Below are positions 5,686 to 12,585 of a DNA stretch of 64,000 bases, in pieces. The notes under the pieces were generated by a model. The model was not told where the DNA came from. It worked only from the letters and a program-made list of their open reading frames with translations, and made no database searches. Made by a program: the position numbers and the translations under genes. The stretch spans positions 1-64,000 of the IMG/VR virus record IMGVR_UViG_3300046787_000327; one strand, given 5' to 3'. Numbering within the stretch: the stretch's first letter is position 1; each line of letters opens with the position of its first letter. This stretch comes from a virus.

Positions 5686-6446
5686 TCAATCTCCTCATTA
5701 TACGTTACAGAGTATTCTCCTGTAAAGATCTCTGCATATGAAATTATATCAGACATGTAACGCTTCACCGTATTTACCCCGACTTTATCAGACATATACT
5801 TTTTGCCGTCGGCTAGAGGCTTGTGGATAAGTCCTTCTTTTTCAAAAGCATCATTTAGGGTTTGGATATATCTTTCCTTGCCAAATCTTTTCGATGCAAA
5901 TTCTTGTCGAAGGTATTTTCCACGGATCTCATCATCGGCTTTTTGTATTTCATCTGTATTCCAGATAACATAGGAAACAGCATCATGTTCCATCCGCTTA
6001 GACCAATTTCGCATATTGTCTCCGTACTTCTCCATGTTTCGGAGAGTAGAGTCGGAGAAAGCCATGCGTATTTTGTCATCAATGGATGTGGGCACCTCTG
6101 TTGCGAACGAAATTAAAAACGTCGTAGCGTATGGAAACTTTTCGTAATACTTGTCGACCTCATAGTGATGATTTGGATTAAATGATCTCTCTGCTGCGCC
6201 GTCGCTTAAAAGCCTCATATGATTTCCAATCGACACATAGTCCGAAGTATTCATATCTATATCGACGAAAAGACACTCTTTCGGATCGACCCCATCGGCG
6301 AGGCATAAAAGATTTTTATCATAAGTACCAACTACTGTTGAGCCATTGTAACGATTGAGTAACGCTGCCGACATAAAACCATCCATATCAGGGGAAATGA
6401 TCAATTTGTCCGAATAGGACAATGTGTCCAGTATGTCTGTTTTCAT
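5676..6446 (-). CDS. DHH-like phosphoesterase-related protein, 256 aa
   Basis: The N terminus reads IISPDMDGFMSAALLNRY, which resembles motif I of DHH phosphoesterases (D-x-D then a small-residue helix). It is followed by LFVDIDMN (motif II-like) and FNPNHHYEV, where a DHH motif III would be NHH. DHH enzymes cleave short oligonucleotides, linear dinucleotides or pyrophosphate using two metals. The Asp-to-Asn change may lower or alter activity. Start at 6446 follows GGGGAG; a frame to 6488 exists but would cross the rightward promoter and gene start. First gene of the leftward operon. The family assignment is from motif resemblance only. Confidence 0.4.
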   Translation of the reverse strand: MKTDILDTLSYSDKLIISPDMDGFMSAALLNRYNGSTVVGTYDKNLLCLADGVDPKECLFVDIDMNTSDYVSIGNHMRLLSDGAAERSFNPNHHYEVDKYYEKFPYATTFLISFATEVPTSIDDKIRMAFSDSTLRNMEKYGDNMRNWSKRMEHDAVSYVIWNTDEIQKADDEIRGKYLRQEFASKRFGKERYIQTLNDAFEKEGLIHKPLADGKKYMSDKVGVNTVKRYMSDIISYAEIFTGEYSVTYNEEIEWK

Positions 6447-6463
6447 TTTTATAAAACTCCCCT

Positions 6464-6469
6464 TATAAT
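6464..6469 (+). promoter_or_regulatory. -10 TATAAT, leaderless arrangement
   Basis: TATAAT at 6464-6469 is 7 nt before the ATG at 6477. On the opposite strand the same DNA supplies the ribosome site and leader of the gene starting at 6446, so the two 5' ends are back to back. Confidence 0.55.
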
Positions 6470-6476
6470 GTATTTC

Positions 6477-6761
6477 ATGACTGCTCAAGAATGGCTTGGC
6501 CTTATTTTAACAACTTTGTCAATTGTAGCACTTATCGCAGGGGCTGTCAAACGATACATTGATGCAAGATTTGAGCCTATCAAGTGCGTTGTAGAAGAAA
6601 TCAGAGCAGAGACTAAGACAAACGGTGGATCTTCAATGCGTGATGAGATTAAGTTCATCAAAACCACCCAAACAGAACATATTAAGCGTCAAGAATTAAG
6701 TGACGAAAAATTAAATCACATGTACGAAGTTCTGCTAGACTATATTTCTACAAAACGATAG
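6477..6761 (+). CDS. Membrane protein, possible holin (DUF2746-like), 94 aa
   Basis: Residues about 5-26 (EWLGLILTTLSIVALIAGAV) form one transmembrane helix. This is followed by a polar, probably coiled-coil domain with the segment KTNGGSSMRDEIKFIK. That layout and segment recall DUF2746-type actinophage membrane proteins, some regarded as candidate holins; I am not certain of membership. The ATG at 6477 is preferred to 6468, which lies inside the -10 box. Stands alone, about 9 kb from the lysozyme-like gene at 15481-16035. Confidence 0.5.
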   Translation: MTAQEWLGLILTTLSIVALIAGAVKRYIDARFEPIKCVVEEIRAETKTNGGSSMRDEIKFIKTTQTEHIKRQELSDEKLNHMYEVLLDYISTKR

Positions 6762-6951
6762 ACTTCTGGTCTTTGATATATATAATTTATATTTAATATA
6801 AAAACCCTTTAGAGATAGTTTTCTTTTCTTTATATATTTAAAGTATACACCATCCAAACACTTGATGCTTTAGTACAAACTATAATAAATCGGACATTTA
6901 GGATTGTAACAATCTGATAACTTTTAAATATATGTCCGTTTTGTACTGATA
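6762..6951. other. AT-rich intergenic region with paired CGGACAT motifs
   Basis: No gene. Very AT-rich. CGGACAT occurs at 6891-6897 and in inverted form, ATGTCCG, at 6932-6938, flanking a TTGTAACAA palindrome-like core (6904-6912). The same heptamer is found in the early intergenic blocks, so a shared regulator is possible. Confidence 0.4.
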
Positions 6952-7014
6952 TGATATAATTTATATACTACTATCAAGAACTGTTCTTCATACCCACCTT
7001 TCTTGATAGTAGTA
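6952..7014 (+). promoter_or_regulatory. Extended -10 plus perfect 15-bp inverted repeat
   Basis: TGA-TATAAT (6952-6960) is followed at once by a perfect 15-bp inverted repeat: TACTACTATCAAGAA (6966-6980) and its complement (7000-7014), loop 19 nt. A transcript from this box would start at the hairpin. The right arm lies in the -35 area of the next -10 box (7027). It may be a terminator, a 5' stabilising hairpin or an operator; no U-run follows. Confidence 0.55.
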
Positions 7015-7023
7015 CTATTTTAG

Positions 7024-7032
7024 TGGTATAAT
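7024..7032 (+). promoter_or_regulatory. Extended -10 TGG-TATAAT
   Basis: TATAAT 7027-7032, ATG at 7042 after 9 nt, no ribosome site. First promoter of the fiber module. Confidence 0.65.
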
Positions 7033-7041
7033 CGTTCTATT

Positions 7042-7428
7042 ATGACAAGTTGCTGCAGTCCTGAAACCTTTGGTGCTGATCCTATTTCCATTAAGTGGAA
7101 TGTTGTTAGAGGAGACAAAGCATCTATCCGTATTGAGTTTTTAAATAACGATGAAGTAACTTACTTTGATATTTCTGACTGGTCATTTAAGTCACAGGCC
7201 TATGATCCTAAAACAGATATTATTGATGAATTAGAAGTTGTTGTTGGTGATGGATATGTAGATATTATTGCTCAACCTGAACTTAGTCAATACTGGGGAA
7301 CAGGCTATACATCAGTAGTTAGTGAATTAACCTTTGATTTAGAAGTTACCCTGGCTGACGAGACAGTCTGGACACCCGTTATCGGCGTTGTAAGGGTCTT
7401 AGGCGATGTTTCAGGAGGAAGTCTATAG
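7042..7428 (+). CDS. Ig-like fiber/baseplate accessory protein, 128 aa (BppU-N-like)
   Basis: The pattern VVRGDKASIRIEFLN ... YFDISDWSFKSQAY ... followed by a beta-rich C-terminal half matches the beta-sandwich N-terminal domain of baseplate upper proteins (BppU/DUF2479 type: gDt-x-f, dlsg-w-v-f). Related proteins are at 8275-8628 and 16682-17080, each the first or an early gene of a fiber set. Likely a small virion protein that docks or caps fibers. Family assignment is by pattern, not search. Initiation is probably leaderless. Confidence 0.55.
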   Translation: MTSCCSPETFGADPISIKWNVVRGDKASIRIEFLNNDEVTYFDISDWSFKSQAYDPKTDIIDELEVVVGDGYVDIIAQPELSQYWGTGYTSVVSELTFDLEVTLADETVWTPVIGVVRVLGDVSGGSL

Positions 7429-7430
7429 TC

Positions 7431-7517
7431 ATGGCTATCATTAAGGTCTCTAATACCCCAAAAAGCCTCCCAGCCGTTATTCGTATTAATGGAAAATCTT
7501 TTAAGGTAACAAAATAG
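7431..7517 (+). CDS. 28-aa microprotein
   Basis: ATG at 7431 with AGGAGGAAG upstream; encodes MAIIKVSNTPKSLPAVIRIN and eight more residues, basic and beta-like. It sits between two fiber genes with tight spacing. The strong ribosome site supports translation; role unknown. Confidence 0.5.
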   Translation: MAIIKVSNTPKSLPAVIRINGKSFKVTK

Positions 7518-7529
7518 GAAAGATAATCA

Positions 7530-8267
7530 ATGGCTATTTCAAAGAGCGTTGATTTTCCAGGTGCAAGCAAAAATAGTTATGCTGCCCAAGTACAACAAAA
7601 TAAAGAATCTACATCACAGGAAAATGCTTTGTCATTTTTACCAGTTCCTGGACCACAAGGACCACAAGGAAATCCAGGCAGAGATGGAAAAGATGGGATA
7701 CCTGGAAAAGAAGGATCTCAAGGCCCAGAAGGACCAAAGGGGGACAGGGGTGAGCGAGGGTATCCAGGTAAAGATGGAGAAAGTTCGTTATCTTCTTCTG
7801 GACAACAGGCAGGCTGGGCAAGTTACTCTAGTAATGACACCAAAGCAATTCGTCTTGGAGCAGACAAAGGTACAGATGGTTGGGTCGATGTATTTTTAGG
7901 AAAAACAGTAAAAGCAAATGAAGATTTTTTGCCAAAAGACTCAGTGAGCCTTTGGAATGAGCACAATAGGCTTCTAAACTTTAGAGGTCTGAAGATTGGT
8001 TCTCAAGTCTTTGTAACCTATAACTTTGATGTGACTACATTTTCTCCAAATACTGAAATCTGGCTAAGAACATTTTTCCCGTCAATTGACTTTGATGTGT
8101 CTCAATTCGTTGGTTCTTTTAAGTATCAGCACACATACTCTCTTTCTGTTACCCAGAAGGTTTTTGTAGAAAACAAGGAGGTCTGGGCAGCAGGTGCCAT
8201 ACCTCAGATCCGATCAGACTTTGATGCTTCAGCAATTCTTAATTCTATCTATGTCAGCGTGGTATAA
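7530..8267 (+). CDS. Collagen-like tail fiber protein, 245 aa
   Basis: A 40-residue N-terminal segment leads into 15 uninterrupted Gly-X-Y triplets (residues 41-85; GPQ, GNP, GRD, GKD, GIP and so on). This predicts a trimeric collagen-like shaft. The C-terminal 150 residues are beta-rich and probably form the trimeric head. Gly-X-Y shafts are common in phage fibers. Pro occupies the X position in GPQ, GPE and GPK and the Y position in GNP, GIP and GYP; the Y positions are where prolyl 4-hydroxylase acts in animal collagen. A GAAAG ribosome site precedes the ATG. Several oxygenases are encoded nearby. Confidence 0.85.
   Translation: MAISKSVDFPGASKNSYAAQVQQNKESTSQENALSFLPVPGPQGPQGNPGRDGKDGIPGKEGSQGPEGPKGDRGERGYPGKDGESSLSSSGQQAGWASYSSNDTKAIRLGADKGTDGWVDVFLGKTVKANEDFLPKDSVSLWNEHNRLLNFRGLKIGSQVFVTYNFDVTTFSPNTEIWLRTFFPSIDFDVSQFVGSFKYQHTYSLSVTQKVFVENKEVWAAGAIPQIRSDFDASAILNSIYVSVV
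7650..7784 (+). repeat. Collagen-like Gly-X-Y coding repeat (15 triplets)
   Basis: Codons for residues 41-85 of the fiber; Gly at every third residue without a break. Three triplets have Pro at the Y position. Confidence 0.9.
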
Positions 8268-8268
8268 T
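8260..8268 (+). promoter_or_regulatory. Extended -10 TGG-TATAAT inside the preceding gene's end
   Basis: TATAAT 8263-8268 overlaps the stop codon of the collagen-like fiber gene and is 6 nt before the ATG at 8275. Leaderless geometry. Confidence 0.65.
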
Positions 8269-8274
8269 AAAACC

Positions 8275-8628
8275 ATGGCATTTCCAGGAGAACTAAACTT
8301 AACATACTACAAGGGTGATACCCAAGAATTTCGCATCTACCCAAGAAAAAATGATGGGTCTTCTTTTAACATGTCTGGATACACAGTTAAATTTTCTGTT
8401 GCAGAAAATAGAGGATCTTCCTCAGTTATTGAGTGTTATGCAGTTATTGACGGAGACAACTCAAATATAGTAAACTGTGCAATCCGTCCAGCAGATGGAG
8501 AACAACTTGTACCTGGAACCCAGTATGTTTATGATGTAGAAGTAAAGAAAACTAGCACCCCATATAATCTTGTTTACACAATTTTAACGGGCACAATCTC
8601 AGTTACTGATCAGGTTACTCAGGCATAA
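8275..8628 (+). CDS. Ig-like BppU-N-type virion protein, 117 aa
   Basis: MAFPGELNLTYYKGDTQEFR, then FNMSGYTVKFSVAENRG and a C-terminal strand pattern ending GTISVTDQV. This is the clearest of the three BppU-N-like proteins in the window (gDt-x-x-f, msGytvkFsv). The start is 8275, right behind the -10 box; a frame opening at 8194 lies inside the previous gene. Likely a structural protein linked to fibers. Confidence 0.6.
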   Translation: MAFPGELNLTYYKGDTQEFRIYPRKNDGSSFNMSGYTVKFSVAENRGSSSVIECYAVIDGDNSNIVNCAIRPADGEQLVPGTQYVYDVEVKKTSTPYNLVYTILTGTISVTDQVTQA

Positions 8629-8630
8629 TT

Positions 8631-9209
8631 ATGACTAACCTATTGACAAATGATGATGTCACGGTTCTTGGTGGACCAGCGGAAATAACTGTCGATTTAG
8701 ATTTTGGACCAACTGGCAACAGGGGAAGTTATTGGATTGTTGGAAGTGGAAACCCTAATGACTCTGAAACTGAAATAGGTCAAACTCCACAGGTTCAAGA
8801 TATGTATCTTAACCTAAATCCAGAAGAAGGAGAGTACCTGTCTGTTTATCAATATCAAACTGGAATTGGAATTACCTCATGGGTAAAACTTGTTAATTTA
8901 ATCCCAAAAATTTCTAGTAAAAATGTATTGGCAGATTTTACAACTGGTTTAGCAACAATCAACTTACCCCTTGTTGGCATCGTTCCAGAAGCCAGCATTG
9001 GAACTCTAGTCGCAACTGACTTTAACATTCAACACTCTGTTGTAGGAACTGACTCCCCAGTGTCTTCTGGGCTATCCGTTGTTGGAATTACAACTGATAA
9101 TGGTGTTAGTGTTTTGCAGATTGAGGTCAGAGCAATCCAACAAGTAGATGGAGCCTGGGAAGAAATATCTGGACAGCAACTGATCCATTTGTTTATTTCC
9201 GTGGTATAA
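8631..9209 (+). CDS. Minor tail / fiber protein, 192 aa
   Basis: Contains FGPTGNRGSYWIVGSGNP near residues 26-43, a segment I associate with actinophage minor tail proteins. The remainder is beta-rich and ends HLFISVV, similar to the end of the collagen-like fiber (NSIYVSVV). Two bases separate it from the preceding gene. Probably part of the fiber complex; exact role unknown. Confidence 0.55.
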   Translation: MTNLLTNDDVTVLGGPAEITVDLDFGPTGNRGSYWIVGSGNPNDSETEIGQTPQVQDMYLNLNPEEGEYLSVYQYQTGIGITSWVKLVNLIPKISSKNVLADFTTGLATINLPLVGIVPEASIGTLVATDFNIQHSVVGTDSPVSSGLSVVGITTDNGVSVLQIEVRAIQQVDGAWEEISGQQLIHLFISVV

Positions 9210-9210
9210 T
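9202..9210 (+). promoter_or_regulatory. Extended -10 TGG-TATAAT with short leader
   Basis: TATAAT 9205-9210 is 17 nt upstream of the ATG at 9228. The intervening TTTGGGGGAG supplies a ribosome site, so this one is not strictly leaderless. Confidence 0.55.
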
Positions 9211-9227
9211 TTTGGGGGAGATGACTA

Positions 9228-9950
9228 ATGGCTGATAATATTAATTTAAATGGACCTTACAACACTAAGGTTCCTACCTATAGCCAGACTGCTGATATTC
9301 AAGAGGCATTAAAGTTATTTCTTTATGGCGAAGGAGATCTCCCAACGAATGCTTCTGAGATTGCTACCGTTTCTCTTGCTGGACATCTAAAAGCAATTGA
9401 AGACGACATTAGTGTTATCGATGCAAGAGGCGTTGGATCAGAAGTTCTTTCTACACAGCCAACTGGAGTTCCAGATGGTTTTATTTGGGTTGATTCAGTT
9501 GGTTCTGCACCAGCATTAAGTATTCCAGTATGGAAACTAAAAGGCAGTGGGTCTTTGTCTGGAGAATCATTATCAGTATCTTCACTCAATGGAGAAAAAC
9601 TATTTATTATATTAAAAGACTGGAGCCATGACAATTCTGGCTCAGTAGACTTCTCTTTAAGATTTAATTCAGATGCTGGTCCAAACTATGTTAATACTGG
9701 TGGTTTGATTTCTGCAAGCCATTTAAGTTCCCCAGAATTTCCAGCAAGCGGAACATACGATATGACAGTATCTGTTGATTTAGCAAATACAGAAGCAGCA
9801 TTAAAGCCAGTCTCTACAATTGCAGACATTGCAACAGGATCTTATTTTGGTTATTATAAGAACACAGCACCAATTACTTCTATTCAGATTATTCTTCCAT
9901 CAGGAACAGCATTTGATTCTGGATCATATGAAGTTTGGAGTTATGAATAA
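9228..9950 (+). CDS. Fiber / tail protein, 240 aa
   Basis: N terminus MADNINLNGPYNTKVPTYS and a region QEALKLFLYGEGDLP look like a virion-attachment segment. The C-terminal 110 residues are beta-rich (SGSVDFSLRFN, YDMTVSVDLAN). It resembles a short fiber or receptor-binding head. Ribosome site GGGGGAG. Shares its last base with the next ATG. No enzyme motif seen. Confidence 0.55.
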   Translation: MADNINLNGPYNTKVPTYSQTADIQEALKLFLYGEGDLPTNASEIATVSLAGHLKAIEDDISVIDARGVGSEVLSTQPTGVPDGFIWVDSVGSAPALSIPVWKLKGSGSLSGESLSVSSLNGEKLFIILKDWSHDNSGSVDFSLRFNSDAGPNYVNTGGLISASHLSSPEFPASGTYDMTVSVDLANTEAALKPVSTIADIATGSYFGYYKNTAPITSIQIILPSGTAFDSGSYEVWSYE

Positions 9951-10075
9951 TGGCTAAAGTAAAAACAACAGAAGAACAACTTCGTGAAACAGGGATTGCA
10001 AAACTTATTGCATCAACAGGAATTACAGAAGCAGAACTTAGAGCATTGGGGTTGACATCAGATGGCAACAATTAA
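9950..10075 (+). CDS. 41-aa microprotein
   Basis: MAKVKTTEEQLRETGIAKLI and 21 more residues; two short helices. It overlaps the stop of the previous gene by one base (TAATG) and the start of the next by 14 bases, so it is probably coupled to both. Possibly a fiber-associated peptide. Confidence 0.55.
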   Translation: MAKVKTTEEQLRETGIAKLIASTGITEAELRALGLTSDGNN

Positions 10076-12092
10076 TTCAGATGGAAAACTTGCCTATATT
10101 TATAATCAGGCTAACGATACTTGGTATGCAATCTCAGGTGCCGTAAATACTAATGCAGAATATACCTGGACATCTGATCAAGAGTTTGCAGCAGCAGTAA
10201 CATTTGACGCTGTAGCAATAGCAAAGGCTGGAGTAAACAATTTTCAAAACCCTACAGCAAGAGATGCAGCACTAACCTCTCCTACAAATGGAATTGTTTG
10301 TTTTGTTAGACAAAAAAATGACGGCACAGTTATAAATCAAGTTCAGTATTATTACAATGGTGAATGGAGATATATTAATGACTCTACCACTTTTGTTCCA
10401 GTAACAGCAGATTACACAGTTACAAAGGATGATACAGGAAAAACCCTTCTGGTTGATTCCTCGTCAGATATAACAATTACAATTCCATCAAATAGCACTA
10501 CAGCATTTGTTCGTGGACAAAAAATTGAAATTGTTAGAAATGGATCTGGCAAGGTTACAATTGCAAGTGCGCTGGTTAGTGGTACGCCTGTAGTAACAAT
10601 TAATAGCAAGTCATCTAATAAAGATCTTTCTTCACAATTTTCTAGTGCAACAATTACAAAAGTTGACACTAATACCTGGCTACTTACTGGAGATCTAACT
10701 GCTACAGTTACTCCAACTCCAGTTGCGCCTACCCCTACTCCTGTAGCACCAACCCCTGTAGCACCAACCCCTGTTGCACCTACACCAGTGGCTCCTACTC
10801 CTGTAGCACCAACCCCTGTTGCACCAACCCCTGTTGCACCAACCCCTGTTGCACCTACACCAGTTGCACCTACACCAGTTGCACCTACACCAGTTGCGCC
10901 AACGCCTGTAGCACCTACCTATGACATTTATGTAAGTTGCAACGGCTTTAGTGGTAACTACTCAGGTGCCTACGGCACAGCACCAGCAGATAACCCACCT
11001 TACAGTTATTTGAGCGGAACGACAACTCAACTAGGTCTTTCATCTGAACAGATTATTGCAATTGTTGGTATCCCAACCTCTTGTCAGGGAGTTAGCCCAA
11101 CACCTGTAGCACCAACTCCAACTCCTGTTTCACCAACTCCTGTTTCACCAACTCCTGTTTCACCAACGCCTGTTGCACCAACGCCTGTTGCACCAACGCC
11201 TACACCAGTGGCTACGACCTATGACATTTATGTAAGTTGCAACGGCTTTAGTGGTAACTACTCAGGTGCCTACGGTACAGCACCAGCAGATAACCCACCT
11301 TATAGTTACTTAAGTGGAACAACCACCCAGTTGGGTCTTTCATCTGCACAAATTATTGCAATTGTTGGTATCCCAACTTCTTGTCAAGGAGTTAGTCCTA
11401 CACCTGTAGCACCAACACCTACACCAGTTGCTCCTACTCCTGTAGCACCAACACCAGTGGCTCCTACACCAGTGGCTCCTACACCAGTGGCTCCAGTAGC
11501 AGTTGATCCTACACCTGTAGCACCAACACCAGTGGCTCCAGTAGCAGTTGATCCTACACCTGTTGCACCACCGTTCTTCCCGTACTTCATTCCTTGGTTC
11601 GGACCACCATGCGTTGAGGAGAACACTCTAGTGGATACTCCTAATGGACAGATTCCAGTTAAGAATCTTCAGGTAGGTGACGTAATTTGGTCAACACCAA
11701 TTGCTGAACTTGATCCTTCAGAACCAGACTGGCAGAAGTATGCTTGGAACTCTTCAAGCCTAACAACTGGCGAACTTGTTGAGACAACGATTACGGCACT
11801 TGACTCTGTAGAAGAATCAGATATTATCTGCTTCAATGGCAATGAAGACATTAGGCTAACATTTACTCAGCCAATGTTTGTTAAGACATCTGACGGTCAA
11901 TACAAGATTAAGGAAGCCTACTATGTTGAGGTTGGAGATAGCCTAATCGTTATCGACTCAGCAGGAGACACTGTTGAAGTTCCTGTCACAAGCATTGAAC
12001 ACTTCACGGACGAAGTAGTAACTGTTTATCAGTTATCTTGTGAGCCTTATGACTGGTTCTTTGTAAGCGGAATTTTAATTCACAACAAGTAG
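10062..12092 (+). CDS. Pro-rich repeat fiber protein with C-terminal Hint (intein-like) domain, 676 aa
   Basis: Domain order: beta-rich fiber region 1-213, whose 112-213 part matches the C-terminal domain of the fiber at 20433; PTPVA repeats 218-285; a 59-residue two-Cys module 286-344 (C293, C341); PTPVS/PTPVA repeats 346-385; a near-identical second module 386-444; PTPVA/PVAVD repeats 446-503; an aromatic-proline linker (PPFFPYFIPWFGPP); then a Hint domain from C517 to N675 with a single Lys after it. Block A (CVEENTLVDTPNG ... LQVGDVI) and the C-terminal LIHN are clear. The usual block-B His is Gln (TFTQP). Hint domains break the peptide bond before the Cys, here releasing the fiber, perhaps as a thioester. 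With only Lys after HN, normal splicing is not expected. Activity unproven. Confidence 0.8.
   Translation: MATINSDGKLAYIYNQANDTWYAISGAVNTNAEYTWTSDQEFAAAVTFDAVAIAKAGVNNFQNPTARDAALTSPTNGIVCFVRQKNDGTVINQVQYYYNGEWRYINDSTTFVPVTADYTVTKDDTGKTLLVDSSSDITITIPSNSTTAFVRGQKIEIVRNGSGKVTIASALVSGTPVVTINSKSSNKDLSSQFSSATITKVDTNTWLLTGDLTATVTPTPVAPTPTPVAPTPVAPTPVAPTPVAPTPVAPTPVAPTPVAPTPVAPTPVAPTPVAPTPVAPTPVAPTYDIYVSCNGFSGNYSGAYGTAPADNPPYSYLSGTTTQLGLSSEQIIAIVGIPTSCQGVSPTPVAPTPTPVSPTPVSPTPVSPTPVAPTPVAPTPTPVATTYDIYVSCNGFSGNYSGAYGTAPADNPPYSYLSGTTTQLGLSSAQIIAIVGIPTSCQGVSPTPVAPTPTPVAPTPVAPTPVAPTPVAPTPVAPVAVDPTPVAPTPVAPVAVDPTPVAPPFFPYFIPWFGPPCVEENTLVDTPNGQIPVKNLQVGDVIWSTPIAELDPSEPDWQKYAWNSSSLTTGELVETTITALDSVEESDIICFNGNEDIRLTFTQPMFVKTSDGQYKIKEAYYVEVGDSLIVIDSAGDTVEVPVTSIEHFTDEVVTVYQLSCEPYDWFFVSGILIHNK
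10713..10916 (+). repeat. PTPVA coding repeat, first block
   Basis: Codes residues 218-285, about thirteen PTPVA units with synonymous codon variation (gta/gtt/gtg, gca/gcg/gct), which shows selection on the protein repeat. Extensin- or mucin-like. Confidence 0.9.
10917..11393 (+). repeat. Duplicated 59-residue two-Cys module with PTPVS linker
   Basis: Two copies of a module (10917-11093 and 11217-11393) differ by only a few bases and at one residue (SSEQ versus SSAQ). They are separated by a PTPVA/PTPVS linker. Each has two Cys likely to form one disulfide. The duplication looks recent. Confidence 0.9.
11397..11609 (+). repeat. PTPVA/PVAVD repeat before the Hint domain
   Basis: Codes residues 446-516: PTPVA units, two PVAVDPTPVAP units, then the aromatic-proline linker ending FGPP directly before the Hint Cys. 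Confidence 0.85.
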
Positions 12093-12097
12093 TCAAA

Positions 12098-12562
12098 GTG
12101 ATCATTAAGGGGTTCTTGACAGAAGAAGAGTGCAACGCATTTCTTTCAGAAGTCGAGGGAAATCCAGATTGGAAGCCTCAGAGTAAAGACACTGGAATAT
12201 ACATTCTTAAGTCAAGGAATCATAAATTGCTAGTTAATATTTATAAGCGAGTTTCCGAACTTTTTGAAAGCACTCTGCATGCTCAGATTATTAGGCTGAT
12301 ACATAAAACAGACAAGGCCTCTATTTGGGCAAGGCATTCAGACAATGCAGGCGGTAGTGAAATAAAGTACGGAGTAGTTATATATCTAAATGATAATTTT
12401 GAAGGCGGAGAACTTTATTACCCAAGCCTAGGTCTTACAATAAAGCCAGAGAAGGGAATGCTGGTTTATCATCCAGGAGATGAAGATCATGAGGTATTAA
12501 AGGTAGTGGCTGGAGAGCGGTACACCCTAACATCATTTATAAGAAGTCAAGGTAAAAAATAA
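12098..12562 (+). CDS. 2OG-Fe(II) dioxygenase (prolyl 4-hydroxylase-like), 154 aa
   Basis: Compact double-stranded beta-helix enzyme with iron ligands H80, D82 (RHSDN) and H131, and R141 for 2-oxoglutarate. The core strand YLNDNFEGGELYYP is the family hallmark. Such enzymes hydroxylate Pro, Lys or other residues using O2 and 2-oxoglutarate. GTG start at 12098, five bases after the stop of the Hint fiber gene, so it is the first modifying enzyme behind that protein. At 154 residues it is the smallest oxygenase here, close to a minimal catalytic core. Substrate unknown; the Pro-rich fiber is a natural candidate. Confidence 0.85.
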   Translation: MIIKGFLTEEECNAFLSEVEGNPDWKPQSKDTGIYILKSRNHKLLVNIYKRVSELFESTLHAQIIRLIHKTDKASIWARHSDNAGGSEIKYGVVIYLNDNFEGGELYYPSLGLTIKPEKGMLVYHPGDEDHEVLKVVAGERYTLTSFIRSQGKK

Positions 12563-12571
12563 AGTGTTTGG

Positions 12572-12579
12572 TGTATAAT
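12572..12579 (+). promoter_or_regulatory. -10 TATAAT, leaderless arrangement
   Basis: TATAAT 12574-12579 with TG directly before it; ATG follows after exactly 6 nt at 12586. Confidence 0.6.
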
Positions 12580-12585
12580 ATAATT

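Noticed and set aside
8194-8274. Longer N terminus for the 117-aa BppU-N-like protein
   Set aside because: The extension lies within the previous gene and before the -10 box; the ATG at 8275 fits promoter and domain start.
10713-11609. Regularly repeated DNA that could be mistaken for a CRISPR array
   Set aside because: The units are in-frame 15-bp codon repeats (PTPVA) without spacers, inside a long open frame with synonymous variation.
11610-12092. A splicing intein with homing endonuclease
   Set aside because: Only about 159 residues, no endonuclease motifs, and no C-extein beyond one Lys; better called a Hint or bacterial intein-like domain.
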